From positions 248,001 to 312,000 of the forward strand of contig NZ_PGTO01000001.1 of the NCBI RefSeq assembly GCF_003284725.1: DNA of 64,000 nt, written 5' to 3'. Source of the DNA: Paramagnetospirillum kuznetsovii. Its GTDB lineage: Bacteria > Pseudomonadota > Alphaproteobacteria > Rhodospirillales > Magnetospirillaceae. A program made the translations under genes and the position numbers. Below, piece by piece: positions 1-8,460 of the stretch (position 1 is its first letter; the number at the start of each line of letters is the position of its first letter). The notes beneath the pieces were generated by a model. It was not told where the DNA came from. It made no database searches and saw nothing but the letters and a program-made list of their open reading frames with translations.

Positions 1-1243
1 CGCGCAGGTAAACGGTCTCGCGCCGGGAATTGGGCAGCTCGATGCCGATCACCGAGCGGCCGGGAATGGTGGCGATGCGCACGGAGAGCGCGCTCATGGA
101 GCGCGCGATGTCGTCGGCCAGACCGATGACCCGGCTGGTCTTGGTGCCGGGCGCCGGTTCCAGCTCGTAGAGCGTCACCACCGGGCCGGGCCGCACCTTC
201 AGCACCTTGCCGTTGACTCCGAAATCCTCCAGCACCGATTCCAGCATCTTGGCGTTCTGGGCCAGGGCGTCCTGGTTGATCCGCACATTGCCCTGGTCGG
301 GGGTCGGCGCCAGCAGGGTCAGCGGCGGCAGCTCGTAGCCCAGGCCGGGCGCCGTGCCCAGATCCAGGCTGCCCTGGCGGGCGGCGCGCTCGCGCTTGCC
401 GGGCACGGCGGGCGGCCGTTTGGGCTGGACCAGGGAACCGGGGGGAGCGGGCTCGTCCTCGGCGGTCAGCGGCGGCGGAACGAAGGCGTCGTCATCGCCA
501 TCGTCATCGCTATCGTCGTGGAGGATCGCCGCCGCCGCAGGTCGCGGCCGCATGATCGGCTCGCTTCGCATGGGGCTCGGTTCCGCCTCGTCGGGGCCGT
601 GGCGGCGCAGCATGGACGCGGCATCCACGGTGGCCGTCGCTATTCTCAGCGACCGGCGCCCCAGGCTGGCCCATTCTCCGCCGGTCAGGCCAAGGGCGAA
701 GACCAAGGCGACCACACCGAGCACCGCCGCCGCCGGTCCGGCGATCCAGGCGATTTCGGGGGGCAGCGCAACTCCGATTCCCTCCACCATCAACTGGCCC
801 AGGGCGCCGCCGATTCCGGCGGGCAATGCGGGCGCTCCCGGCAGCGGCAAGGCCGCCAGGGCCAGCGCCACCAAAATCATGGCGGGCGGCAGGGCGGCCA
901 AACGCCAGGGCCACAGGCCCGGCGGCCGGATGCGGATCAGCACCAGCAAGCCCCAGGTCAGGCCCAGAAGGCCGGGCAGGACGGCGCCGCCGCCCACCGC
1001 CTGGAACAGGAAATCGGCCAGATAGGCGCCTGGCGCGCCCATGGCGTTGCCGATGGGGTCATCGGTGGCGTTGTTGAAGCTGCGGTCGTGGGAATCGGCG
1101 GTGATCAGGGCGGTCAACACCGCCAAGCCCAGCAGCAGGATCAAAAGCCCGCCCGCCTGGATCAGACGGCGGCGGACGAACTCCACCGCGCCCCGGGGCA
1201 GGAAGCCGTTGTTTATCTTGGCTTTGCGCGACGGTGCCGCCAT
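1..1243 (-). CDS. ftsK: DNA translocase FtsK, N-terminal part (cut by window edge)
   Basis: FtsK is a divisome-anchored motor that moves chromosome dimers to the septum for XerCD resolution. The visible 414 residues show about four hydrophobic segments in the first ~200 residues (for example around residues 16-36 and 50-75), then a proline- and acid-rich linker, then the start of the conserved alpha/beta part with the motif IGIELPN followed by RRETVYLR. The ATPase Walker motifs and gamma domain lie beyond the left edge. The ATG overlaps the stop of the upstream aminotransferase gene as TGATG, so the two are probably co-transcribed and translationally coupled. The family call is confident from the membrane-anchor layout plus the IELPN motif. 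Confidence 0.93.
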   Translation of the reverse strand, partial: MAAPSRKAKINNGFLPRGAVEFVRRRLIQAGGLLILLLGLAVLTALITADSHDRSFNNATDDPIGNAMGAPGAYLADFLFQAVGGGAVLPGLLGLTWGLLVLIRIRPPGLWPWRLAALPPAMILVALALAALPLPGAPALPAGIGGALGQLMVEGIGVALPPEIAWIAGPAAAVLGVVALVFALGLTGGEWASLGRRSLRIATATVDAASMLRRHGPDEAEPSPMRSEPIMRPRPAAAAILHDDSDDDGDDDAFVPPPLTAEDEPAPPGSLVQPKRPPAVPGKRERAARQGSLDLGTAPGLGYELPPLTLLAPTPDQGNVRINQDALAQNAKMLESVLEDFGVNGKVLKVRPGPVVTLYELEPAPGTKTSRVIGLADDIARSMSALSVRIATIPGRSVIGIELPNSRRETVYLR

Positions 1244-2472
1244 CAGCCCCCCAGGACCGAAACGATCGCCTTCAGGGCGGTTTCGGTGGTGGCGAGGTCA
1301 TGGACCAGGGCGACCCGGATATAGGGCTGGCCGGGATTGCCGTCCTCGGAATCCTCGGCCGCCAGATAGGCGCCGGGCAATACCCGGATATTGGCTTCGC
1401 GCCAAAGCTTGATGGCCGCCTGTTCGCCGTCGCCCACGTTCAGCCACAGGAAGAAGCCCCCGGCCGGACGGGTGAAGCCGAAACGGTCGCCCAGAAGTTT
1501 TTCCGCCATGTCCAGCTTGGCGCGATAGAGATCGCGGCTTTCCACCACATGGGTCTCGTCACCCCACAGGGCGGCGGCGGCGGCGGCGATGGGCAGCGGC
1601 GTGGCGGCGCCGCCATAGGAGCGCAAGCGGGAAAAGGCGCGGATCACCGCTTCGTCACCGATGACCACGCCGGAGCGCAGGCCGGGCACGCTGGATCGTT
1701 TCGACAGCGAGTTGAACATCAGGACATTGGCGAGGCCGTCGCCCAGGCTGGCGCAGGCGCCCAGCACGCCGGGCGGCGGCGCCTTGTCCCAGATCTCGGA
1801 ATAGCATTCGTCCGAGGCCAGCACGAAGCCGTGCTTGCGCGCCGTCCGCACTTGCCGTTCCAACAGTTCGGCATCGGCCACCATGCCCTGGGGATTGGCG
1901 GGGGTGCACAGATAGGCCAGCGCGGTGCGGTCCAGCGCCTCGGCGGGCAGGGCGGAAAAGTCGGGCTGGCTGGCCGGTCCGGCGCTTCCCGGCACGAAGA
2001 CCGGCTCGGCCCCCGCCATCACCGCCGCCCCGGCATAGACTTGGTAGAAGGGATTGGGCAGCAGCACCAGCGGGCGCTGGCCGCCACGGTCGCCGCATAC
2101 CGTCTGGGCGATGAGATAAAGCGCCTCGCGGGTGCCCGCCACCGGCAGGATGGCCTTTTCCGGGTCGATCAATCCGTCGGGAAGGTCATAGCGCCGCTTG
2201 GCCCAATCGGCCACCGCCTGGCGCAGCTCGGCCGAGCCGTTGGCGGGCGGATACTTGCCCCACAGCGGCGCATTGGCCGACAGAATGTCGGCCACCACGG
2301 CGGGCGGCGTGTGCTGCGGCTCGCCGATGGACATGACGATGGAATCCGCGTTGGGCGGCGCGCCCAACAGCTTGGCCAGCCGGGCGAAGGGATAATCGGG
2401 CAGGGTGTCGAGACGGGCGTCGAGATTGGGCGGAATGATCATGTGGGTCGCGGCGGCCATGGGACAATTCAT
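1243..2472 (-). CDS. dapC: Succinyldiaminopimelate aminotransferase (class I/II PLP enzyme)
   Basis: A 409-residue fold-type I aminotransferase, the usual length. Visible signs are the N-terminal substrate segment SIGEPQH, the cofactor-binding stretch CTPANPQG, the DECYSEIW motif and the PLP lysine in NSLSKRSSVPGLRSG (about K258). It most resembles alphaproteobacterial DapC, which makes N-succinyl-LL-diaminopimelate for lysine and peptidoglycan synthesis; this assignment is by family resemblance, and another aminotransferase specificity is possible. The start is uncertain: ATG codons at 2472, 2460 and 2442 are all in frame and none has a clear ribosome-binding site. Its stop overlaps ftsK. 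Confidence 0.82.
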   Translation of the reverse strand: MNCPMAAATHMIIPPNLDARLDTLPDYPFARLAKLLGAPPNADSIVMSIGEPQHTPPAVVADILSANAPLWGKYPPANGSAELRQAVADWAKRRYDLPDGLIDPEKAILPVAGTREALYLIAQTVCGDRGGQRPLVLLPNPFYQVYAGAAVMAGAEPVFVPGSAGPASQPDFSALPAEALDRTALAYLCTPANPQGMVADAELLERQVRTARKHGFVLASDECYSEIWDKAPPPGVLGACASLGDGLANVLMFNSLSKRSSVPGLRSGVVIGDEAVIRAFSRLRSYGGAATPLPIAAAAAALWGDETHVVESRDLYRAKLDMAEKLLGDRFGFTRPAGGFFLWLNVGDGEQAAIKLWREANIRVLPGAYLAAEDSEDGNPGQPYIRVALVHDLATTETALKAIVSVLGG

Positions 2473-2592
2473 CGGGAAACTTTTGAGTTTTACCCCATTC
2501 CCCGCTTCGGCCCCAGGGGGAAGTTGCAAATCGTCAAACGGCGCCCGAGGGACAGGGATGGGATAAGACCAGTCGACATTCCGGCGTATAGG

Positions 2593-2650
2593 CCAGGACA
2601 TGGGCCACAGATACACACAGATCCCCGCTGCGCGGGACACAGATGCAAGA
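2593..2650. repeat. CACAGAT-family dispersed repeat, copy 1
   Basis: The stretch reads GGCCACAGATACACACAGAT, then a CCCGCTGCGCGGGA palindrome, then ACACAGATG. The reverse complement of positions 8370-8412 is nearly the same sequence, and the direct core GGCCACAGAT-CACAGAT also ends the inverted-repeat unit at 21874-22311. It lies in the 392-base gap between dapC and amtB, which otherwise holds only another repeat and the amtB terminator. Confidence 0.75.
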
Positions 2651-2699
2651 GGATCTGTTCGCCTGAGGGACAAAGCAGGGAGCGCAGCGACTGGCGCAT

Positions 2700-2798
2700 T
2701 GTCTTTAGACCCGGGCGGGCAATTGCCCGCAGGGAGCGCCCGCGCCTCGTGGCGCGAAAGCCAAGCTGCCGGAGGCAGCGCCCGGCGCCTGCGGGACA
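2700..2798 (-). repeat. CGCCGGGCG REP-like repeat, minus orientation
   Basis: Read on the minus strand this carries ATGTCCCGCAGGCGCCGGGCG, split here as ATGTCCC and CGCCGGGCG, followed by a variable hairpin, then CTTGGCTTTCGCGCCA and GGCGCG. The same ordered blocks recur at 5437-5541, 29775-29861 and 57637-57745 (plus orientation). It abuts the amtB terminator. Confidence 0.65.
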
Positions 2799-2799
2799 T

Positions 2800-2830
2800 A
2801 AAAAAGGGCGCCGGGGTTTCCCCGGCGCCC
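2800..2830 (-). terminator. Rho-independent terminator of amtB
   Basis: On the minus strand a perfect 11-bp GC stem (GGGCGCCGGGG / CCCCGGCGCCC) with an AAA loop is followed by six T residues, 35 bases past the amtB stop codon. Confidence 0.93.
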
Positions 2831-2864
2831 CAATTTCGTCCCCCGCGCTGGCGGGAGAAGGCGG

Positions 2865-4217
2865 TCAGTGGACCGTTTCGCCGTGCAGGGCGAGGTCGAG
2901 ACCCTCGCGCTCTTCCTCGGCGGTGACCCGCAGACCCATGACCATGTCGATCACCTTGAGCAGGATGAAGGACACGACGGCGGTGTAGACCAGGGTGATC
3001 AGGACGCCATAGACCTGGGTCATGACCTGGCCGCTATTGCCTTCCAGCAGACCGGCGGTGCCGCCGATCTTCTCGACCGCGAAGACGCCGGTCAGGATGG
3101 CACCGGTGATGCCGCCGATGCCGTGCACGCCGAAGGCGTCCAGCGAGTCGTCATACTTGAGGGCATGCTTGAGGCCGGTGGCGCCCCAGTAGCAGACCAC
3201 GCCGGCGATCAGACCGATGATCAGGGCGCCCTTGGGATCGACGAAGCCGGAAGCCGGGGTGATCGCGACCAGACCGGCGACGGCGCCGGAGATGATGCCG
3301 AGGGCAGACGGCTTCTTGCGCAGGATCCACTCGGCCAGCATCCACGACATGGCGGCGGCGGCGGTGGCGATCTGGGTGACGGTCATGGCCATACCGGCAC
3401 GGCCGTCGGCGGCGACGGCGGAACCGGCGTTGAAGCCGAACCAACCCACCCACAGGAGCGAGGCGCCGATGATGGACAGGCTCAGGTTATGGGGAGCCAT
3501 GTTGTCGGTGCCATAGCCCTTGCGCGGGCCGAGAACCAAGCAGGCCACCAGACCGGCGACGCCTGCGTTGATGTGCACCACGGTGCCGCCGGCGAAGTCG
3601 AGAACGCCCATCTTGGCCAGGAAGCCAACGGCGCCGCCCTTCTCGTCGAGCATCCACACCCAATGGCAGATCGGCGCGTAGACGATCAGCAGCCACAGGG
3701 CCATGAACACCAGCATGGAGGAGAACTTCATGCGGTCGGCGAAGGCGCCGGTGATCAGGGCGGGGGTGATGATGGCGAAGGTCATCTGGAACATCATGAA
3801 CACCGATTCGGGAACCGGGTTCGGCAGCGCCAGGGCTTCCTTGGTCAGGCCGTTCAGCAGGAAACGATCCATGCCGCCGACGAAGGCGCCCTCGCCGGTG
3901 AAGGCGAGCGAGTAGCCGATGACGGCCCACAGAACGGTGACGAGGCAGGTGACGGCGAAGCTCTGCATCATGGTGGCCAGCAGGTTCTTCTTGCGGACCA
4001 TGCCGCCGTAGAACAAGGCCAGACCCGGAATGGTCATCATCAGAACCAGGGCGGTCGAGGTCAGCATCCAGGCGGTGGCGCCGGTGTCGAGCACGACGGG
4101 AGCCGCGGCGGCGGCGGCGGGCGCGGCGGCTTCCTCGGCCCAGGCCGCCGTGGCGGCAAGCGTAAGGCCGAGCGCCGGGCTTACGCTGGAAAGGATGGTC
4201 TTCAAACGATTGCTCAT
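2865..4217 (-). CDS. amtB: Ammonium transporter
   Basis: A 450-residue Amt/Rh channel for ammonium uptake in the inner membrane. The first ~28 residues form a cleavable signal peptide ending in AAWA before an Ala-rich stretch, as in many AmtB proteins, followed by about eleven membrane segments. Family hallmarks include the early GLALFYGGMVRKKN segment, FAGGTVVHINAGVAGLVA and the late DDSLDAFGVHGIGGITGA, which carries a pore histidine. glnK lies upstream on the same strand; GlnK plugs AmtB when nitrogen is ample. Between the two lie a tandem hairpin array and a sigma-54-like promoter specific to amtB, so the gene can be transcribed alone. Confidence 0.97.
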   Translation of the reverse strand: MSNRLKTILSSVSPALGLTLAATAAWAEEAAAPAAAAAAPVVLDTGATAWMLTSTALVLMMTIPGLALFYGGMVRKKNLLATMMQSFAVTCLVTVLWAVIGYSLAFTGEGAFVGGMDRFLLNGLTKEALALPNPVPESVFMMFQMTFAIITPALITGAFADRMKFSSMLVFMALWLLIVYAPICHWVWMLDEKGGAVGFLAKMGVLDFAGGTVVHINAGVAGLVACLVLGPRKGYGTDNMAPHNLSLSIIGASLLWVGWFGFNAGSAVAADGRAGMAMTVTQIATAAAAMSWMLAEWILRKKPSALGIISGAVAGLVAITPASGFVDPKGALIIGLIAGVVCYWGATGLKHALKYDDSLDAFGVHGIGGITGAILTGVFAVEKIGGTAGLLEGNSGQVMTQVYGVLITLVYTAVVSFILLKVIDMVMGLRVTAEEEREGLDLALHGETVH

Positions 4218-4283
4218 ATTTACCCCCGAAGCGGCTCAGCGAGAGGACGTGCCAACCAAAGTCGGTCGGCTTGGCCCTTCCAG

Positions 4284-4302
4284 TAACAAGAACCGTGCCA
4301 AC
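4284..4302 (-). promoter_or_regulatory. Sigma-54-type promoter of amtB
   Basis: Read on the minus strand: TTGGCACG-GTTC-TTGTT, against the consensus TGGCACG-N4-TTGCW. The -24 element is perfect; the -12 element has T for C. It would start transcription about 55-60 bases before the amtB ATG. A matching element with the same spacing lies ahead of glnK, as expected for NtrC-controlled nitrogen genes. Confidence 0.75.
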
Positions 4303-4443
4303 CACACGATTTCCAAGGATTCCCGAGGATTTACATCCCCAAGCCCAACCCACCGGCTCGGGGCCGCCGAGTCCATGACCTATTTTTAATCAGCCGATCC
4401 GGTGAGTGAGCAATTTTTGAGCAAATGCGAAAGCCCGCCATTC

Positions 4444-4600
4444 GGGCCCAAGGCTCAGACATGCAAGAGCCCGGATGGCATGCGCCATCCGGGCCCAAGG
4501 TTCAGATATGCAAGAGCCCGGATGGCATGCGTCTTCCGGGCCCAAGGTTCAGATATGCAAGAGCCCGGAAGACAACCGTCTTCCGGGCTCGGGGCTTGCA
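4444..4600. repeat. 47-bp tandem repeat of hairpins between glnK and amtB
   Basis: GGGCCCAAGG-TTCAGATATG-CAAGAGCCCGGA recurs at 4444, 4491 and 4538, an exact 47-base period. Each unit contains an inverted repeat: unit 1 pairs CCCGGATGG with CCATCCGGG; unit 3 pairs GAGCCCGGAAGAC with GTCTTCCGGGCTC (13 bp). Unit 2 has the left arm of unit 1 and the right arm of unit 3, so its own hairpin is imperfect. The array starts 16 bases past the glnK stop and may act as terminator or mRNA 3' stabiliser. The rest of the 398-base gap holds the amtB promoter and leader. Confidence 0.88.
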
Positions 4601-4615
4601 CCGAAGGAAAGGGTC

Positions 4616-5188
<573 letters not shown>

Positions 5189-5321
5189 CTAAGCTGGAAT
5201 CCCCCTGGTTTGCCTGTTTCCTGCGCTGGCGCCCCAGCCATGCGATAGGCGCATGGCTGCAATGCGTTGGCGTCGCCTGTCATGGAGGGGGGGTATGCCC
5301 CAAATCATCAGGAGGACGGCG

Positions 5322-5390
5322 GTGACCGCAACGGTCGCGCCGGTGGGGCGGTCTCCCCTGCCAGCCCCACGCTCCTCACGGAGCCAATAG
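5322..5390 (+). CDS. Possible 22-residue leader peptide or microprotein
   Basis: A GTG codon six bases after a perfect AGGAGG opens a 22-codon frame (MTATVAPVGRSPLPAPRSSR, then SQ and stop). Its TAG sits at the foot of a strong terminator hairpin. A short stem GTGGGGC/GCCCCAC lies inside the frame. No homologue is recognised. The unusually good ribosome-binding site directly before the terminator argues that it is translated, perhaps as a leader or attenuator; it could equally be a small RNA ending at the terminator. It lies in the 604-base gap between glnK and xth; the gap also contains the glnK promoter and one repeat. Confidence 0.4.
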   Translation: MTATVAPVGRSPLPAPRSSRSQ

Positions 5391-5425
5391 AGCGCCCGGT
5401 TACCCCCCTGACCGGGCGCTCTTTT
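5389..5425 (+). terminator. Rho-independent terminator
   Basis: A perfect 12-bp stem (AGAGCGCCCGGT / ACCGGGCGCTCT) with a 10-base loop, ending in TTTT. It points rightward, so some transcript must begin upstream in 5150-5380; the only candidate is the 22-codon frame or a small RNA. Confidence 0.85.
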
Positions 5426-5436
5426 CGTGCTTAGTA

Positions 5437-5541
5437 TGTCCCTCAATCGCCGGGCGGGCCACTTCCGTGGCCCTTGGCTCTCGCGCCACGCGGCGCGGCG
5501 GGCTTTGCCCTTGCCTCCGGGCTGGGTCGCCCGTCGGACGT
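5437..5541 (+). repeat. CGCCGGGCG REP-like repeat upstream of xth
   Basis: Begins TGTCCCTCAATCGCCGGGCG, continues with a hairpin (GGCCACTTCCGTGGCC), CTTGGCTCTCGCGCCA and GGCGCG. It is shared with 29775-29861 and 57637-57745 and, inverted, with 2700-2798. It ends just before the ribosome-binding site of xth and is open in the xth frame, which could mislead start prediction. Confidence 0.8.
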
Positions 5542-5558
5542 GTTCGGAGTCATTCCCC

Positions 5559-6350
5559 TTGCGCCTTGTCACCTGGAACATCAACTCCATCCGCCTGCGC
5601 ATGGGTCTTTTGCGCCAACTGACTTCGGTGATGGCGCCCGACATGATCTGCCTGCAAGAGATCAAGGTGGACGACCCGCTGTTTCCCCTGGCCGATTGCC
5701 AGGAACTTGGATATCCCCACGTCGCCTTCAGCGGCATGAAGGGCTATAACGGCGTCGCCATTCTGTCCAAGCTGCCCTTCGAGGACGTGACCAGCCTGTC
5801 GCGCTGCGGCCGCGATGATCGCCGCCATTTGGCGGTCAAGCTGGCGGGCGGGGTCCAGGTCCACAGCCTGTATATTCCGGCGGGCGGCGACATCCCCGAT
5901 CCCGAGCAGAACGATAAATTCGCCCACAAGCTGGATTTCCTGCGCGACATGGCGGCGTGGTGCGCGGCGACGATCGGACCCGAGGACAAGGTGATCATCG
6001 CGGGCGATTTCAATGTGGCGCCGCTGGAAAACGATGTGTGGTCGCACAAGCAGATGGTGAAGGTGGTCAGCCACACACCGGCGGAGGTGGAGCTGCTGGA
6101 GCGCTTCCAGGCCTCGGCCGATTTCGTCGACGCGATGCGCCATTTCGTGCCGCCGTCTGAAAAACTCTTCACCTGGTGGAGCTATCGCTCGCCCGACTGG
6201 CAAAAGAACGATCGCGGCCGCCGCCTGGACCATGTGTGGGTGACGCCCGCCTTGCGCGCCGGTCTGCGCTCCACCCTGGTCGCCCGCGAGGCCCGGTCGT
6301 GGACCCAGCCGTCGGATCATGTGCCGGTGATGGTGGATTTGGACCTATAA
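5559..6350 (+). CDS. xth: Exodeoxyribonuclease III (AP endonuclease)
   Basis: A 263-residue ExoIII/APE1-type nuclease that cuts DNA at abasic sites and trims 3' ends in base-excision repair. Catalytic motifs are all visible: LVTWNINSIR at the start, E34 in CLQEIKVDD, GDFNVAP, RLDHVWVT and the terminal SDHVPV with its Asp-His pair. The start chosen is TTG at 5559, nine bases after GGAG, because the fold begins at RLVTWN; an open frame continues upstream only through a repeat. The 3' end overlaps the convergent response-regulator gene by six bases. Confidence 0.93.
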   Translation: MRLVTWNINSIRLRMGLLRQLTSVMAPDMICLQEIKVDDPLFPLADCQELGYPHVAFSGMKGYNGVAILSKLPFEDVTSLSRCGRDDRRHLAVKLAGGVQVHSLYIPAGGDIPDPEQNDKFAHKLDFLRDMAAWCAATIGPEDKVIIAGDFNVAPLENDVWSHKQMVKVVSHTPAEVELLERFQASADFVDAMRHFVPPSEKLFTWWSYRSPDWQKNDRGRRLDHVWVTPALRAGLRSTLVAREARSWTQPSDHVPVMVDLDL

Positions 6351-6986
6351 GACCAACCGATAGCCGCCGTTTTCCGACAGCAGCAGGGCGGGCGCGCCCT
6401 TGGGTTCGATCTTGCGGCGCAGGCGGTAGATATGGGTTTCCAGCGTATGGGTATCCATCCCGGCACCATAGCCCCACACCTCGGCCAGCAGGGTCTCGCG
6501 CGCCACCGCTTGTCCCGCCGCCTGGGCGAGGCGGACCAGGATGGCGGTTTCCTTGTCGGTCAGGCGCAGCTTGCGCCCATCCGTCGCCACCAGGACGCGG
6601 CGACCGCAATCCACCAGCCAGGGCCCGATGCGCATTTCCTCCGGCTCGGCGCGGCGGCTCAGCAGCTCGGTGATGCGACCCGCCAGGGCCGATAGGCGCA
6701 GCGGCTTGGCCAGCACTCCATCGGCGGGGCAGCCGACGGGAAGCGAGGCCGAGGCGCTCAACAGCAGCAGCGCGGCGGCGCTGCCGTGGTCGCGCAAGGT
6801 CCGGCACATGGGCGCGAAGGCATCGTCGACCACGATCAGGTCGTGACCCTCCGCCTGGGCGATGCCGTTTTCCATGTCCTCGGCCTGGGACGCCGACATG
6901 GCGGCGGCGGTCTCCAGATGCTCGGCCATGGTCTGGCGCAGCATGGCATCGGCGACGACCAGAAGGATCCGCGAAGGGCCGGTCAT
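6345..6986 (-). CDS. OmpR-family response regulator with atypical receiver
   Basis: A 213-residue two-domain protein. The N-terminal ~115 residues are a receiver with the likely phosphoacceptor D54 (HDLIVVDDAF) and lysine in VLAKPLR, but the acidic pair normally near residue 12 is reduced to VVADAM with a single Asp. The C-terminal half is a winged helix of the OmpR/PhoB type (RLTDKETAILVRL, then THTLETHIYRLRRKIE and ENGGYRLVL). No histidine kinase is adjacent, so it is an orphan. The weak acidic pocket suggests phosphorylation-independent or altered control; this is inference. Targets are unknown. Confidence 0.88.
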   Translation of the reverse strand: MTGPSRILLVVADAMLRQTMAEHLETAAAMSASQAEDMENGIAQAEGHDLIVVDDAFAPMCRTLRDHGSAAALLLLSASASLPVGCPADGVLAKPLRLSALAGRITELLSRRAEPEEMRIGPWLVDCGRRVLVATDGRKLRLTDKETAILVRLAQAAGQAVARETLLAEVWGYGAGMDTHTLETHIYRLRRKIEPKGAPALLLSENGGYRLVL

Positions 6987-7134
6987 GGGAAGGCTTTCGG
7001 AAACAGAACCCGATCCACCATATACGAACGGCGGAATGCGGCAAAGCGATGGCGGCCCGACTGCTGCCTCTTTTGCCCCCGTGGGAAAGCCTGTATGGTT
7101 CGGCCCTCGATTTTCCAGGATTCAAGCGTAATCA

Positions 7135-8250
7135 ATGACGCGCCATCTCGACGTAACGCCAAAGCCGGAAGCACCGGCGCCCAAGCCCCTGGTGGCGGTG
7201 GACCGGGCCATCACCGAGCTGCGCCGGGGCGCGCCGGTGCTGGTGCGCTCGCCGGTCGGCCGGGTGCTGATGCTGGCGGCCGAGGCGGTGGGCGACGAGA
7301 CCCTGGCGCGCCTCAAGGCCGATGCGGGTTCCGAGCCGATGCTGGCGCTGACCGGGCGGCGCGCGGGCGTGCTTGGCCTGACCGAGTCCGAAACCGGCGT
7401 GTTCCGGGTGGCCGCGCTGGATGGTTTTGATACGGAAACGATAGCTTTCCTGGTGGATCCCTGCGCCGCGAGCCTGGGTTCGCCCGACCTGAATCGCCTT
7501 CAGGTGGCGGCCGCCTCGGGCCTCGAGCCCGCCTGCGTGGCGCTGACCAAGCTGGCGCGGCTGCTGCCCGCGGCGGTCATGGCCGAGGCCACCAGCCATG
7601 CGCCTTTCGACGTGGTTCAGGTGGAAGCCGACGATATCACCGCCTATCAGGTCACCGCCGCCCAGACCCTGCGTCAGGTCAGCGAGGCCCGGGTGCCGCT
7701 GGAAAACGCCGAGAACGCCCGCATCGTGGCGTTTCGGCCCTCCGACGGCGGTATCGAGCATCTGGCCATCATCATCGGCGAGCCCGATCCCGATCAGGCC
7801 ATCTTGACCCGGCTGCATTCGGAATGCTTCACCGGCGATCTGCTGGGTTCGCTGCGCTGCGATTGCGGCGACCAGCTGCGCGGCGCCATCGCCGAGATCG
7901 CCCAGCGCGGCAGCGGTGTCTTGCTCTATCTGGCGCAAGAAGGGCGCGGCATCGGCTTGGTCAACAAGCTGCGGGCCTATCAGTTGCAGGACGAGGGCTT
8001 CGATACCCTGGATGCCAATCTGCAATTGGGGTTCGACGACGACGAACGCATCTATCTACCGGCGGCGCAGATGCTGCGTCTGCTGGGCATCGGCCGGGTC
8101 AGGCTGCTGACCAACAATCCCGGCAAGGTGGAGTCCTTGGCCCGCCATGGCATCGAGGTGGCGGAACGGGTGCCCCATGTCTTCCCGTCCAACGACCACA
8201 ATCAGGGCTATCTGCGCACCAAGGCCACGCGGGGCGGGCATTTGTTCTAG
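7135..8250 (+). CDS. ribA: GTP cyclohydrolase II with degenerate RibB-like N-terminal domain
   Basis: Converts GTP to the pyrimidine precursor of riboflavin. Residues ~170-371 carry the full GCH2 domain: zinc cysteines in SECFTGDLLGSLRCDCGDQL, the GRGIGLVNKLRAYQLQDEG segment and the LLTNNPGKVE stretch. Residues ~20-165 look like a dihydroxybutanone-phosphate synthase domain that has lost its acidic active-site motif, an arrangement seen in alphaproteobacterial RibA proteins of ~370 residues. The gene stands alone, divergent from the response regulator; no FMN riboswitch is visible in the 148 bases upstream. Confidence 0.92.
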   Translation: MTRHLDVTPKPEAPAPKPLVAVDRAITELRRGAPVLVRSPVGRVLMLAAEAVGDETLARLKADAGSEPMLALTGRRAGVLGLTESETGVFRVAALDGFDTETIAFLVDPCAASLGSPDLNRLQVAAASGLEPACVALTKLARLLPAAVMAEATSHAPFDVVQVEADDITAYQVTAAQTLRQVSEARVPLENAENARIVAFRPSDGGIEHLAIIIGEPDPDQAILTRLHSECFTGDLLGSLRCDCGDQLRGAIAEIAQRGSGVLLYLAQEGRGIGLVNKLRAYQLQDEGFDTLDANLQLGFDDDERIYLPAAQMLRLLGIGRVRLLTNNPGKVESLARHGIEVAERVPHVFPSNDHNQGYLRTKATRGGHLF

Positions 8251-8313
8251 GCTGTATCGACAGTCAGGGAATTCGGCTGATTTTGGTTTGGAACGTCTGT
8301 CCAGCAGGAATTT

Positions 8314-8412
8314 TAGCCACAGATGAACACAGATAAGCACAGATGAAGTGAGAGATTTCCTTATCTGTGTCCCGCGCAGCGGGACTCTGTGTGCATCTGT
8401 GGCCCATGTCCC
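8314..8412. repeat. CACAGAT-family imperfect palindrome (MITE-like)
   Basis: The left arm GCCACAGATGAACACAGATA (8315-8334) faces a right arm ending GTGCATCTGTGGCC (8391-8404), with a CCCGCGCAGCGGGA palindrome set into the right half. The arms are the same sequence that bounds the GxxExxY unit at 21874-22311, but here no gene lies between. The element fills most of the 210-base gap between ribA and the ThiE-like gene. Confidence 0.8.
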
Positions 8413-8460
8413 ATCTATCCGCTTGAATGTCGATTGGCCCTGGCTTTCCGGGGCCTAATT

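Noticed and set aside
1234-2988. Plus-strand open frame opposite dapC and extending to amtB
   Set aside because: Shadow of dapC and then of the repeat-filled gap; no motif.
4444-4600. Possible CRISPR array
   Set aside because: The 47-base units are contiguous repeats without unique spacers and only three copies; they are tandem hairpins, and no cas gene is nearby.
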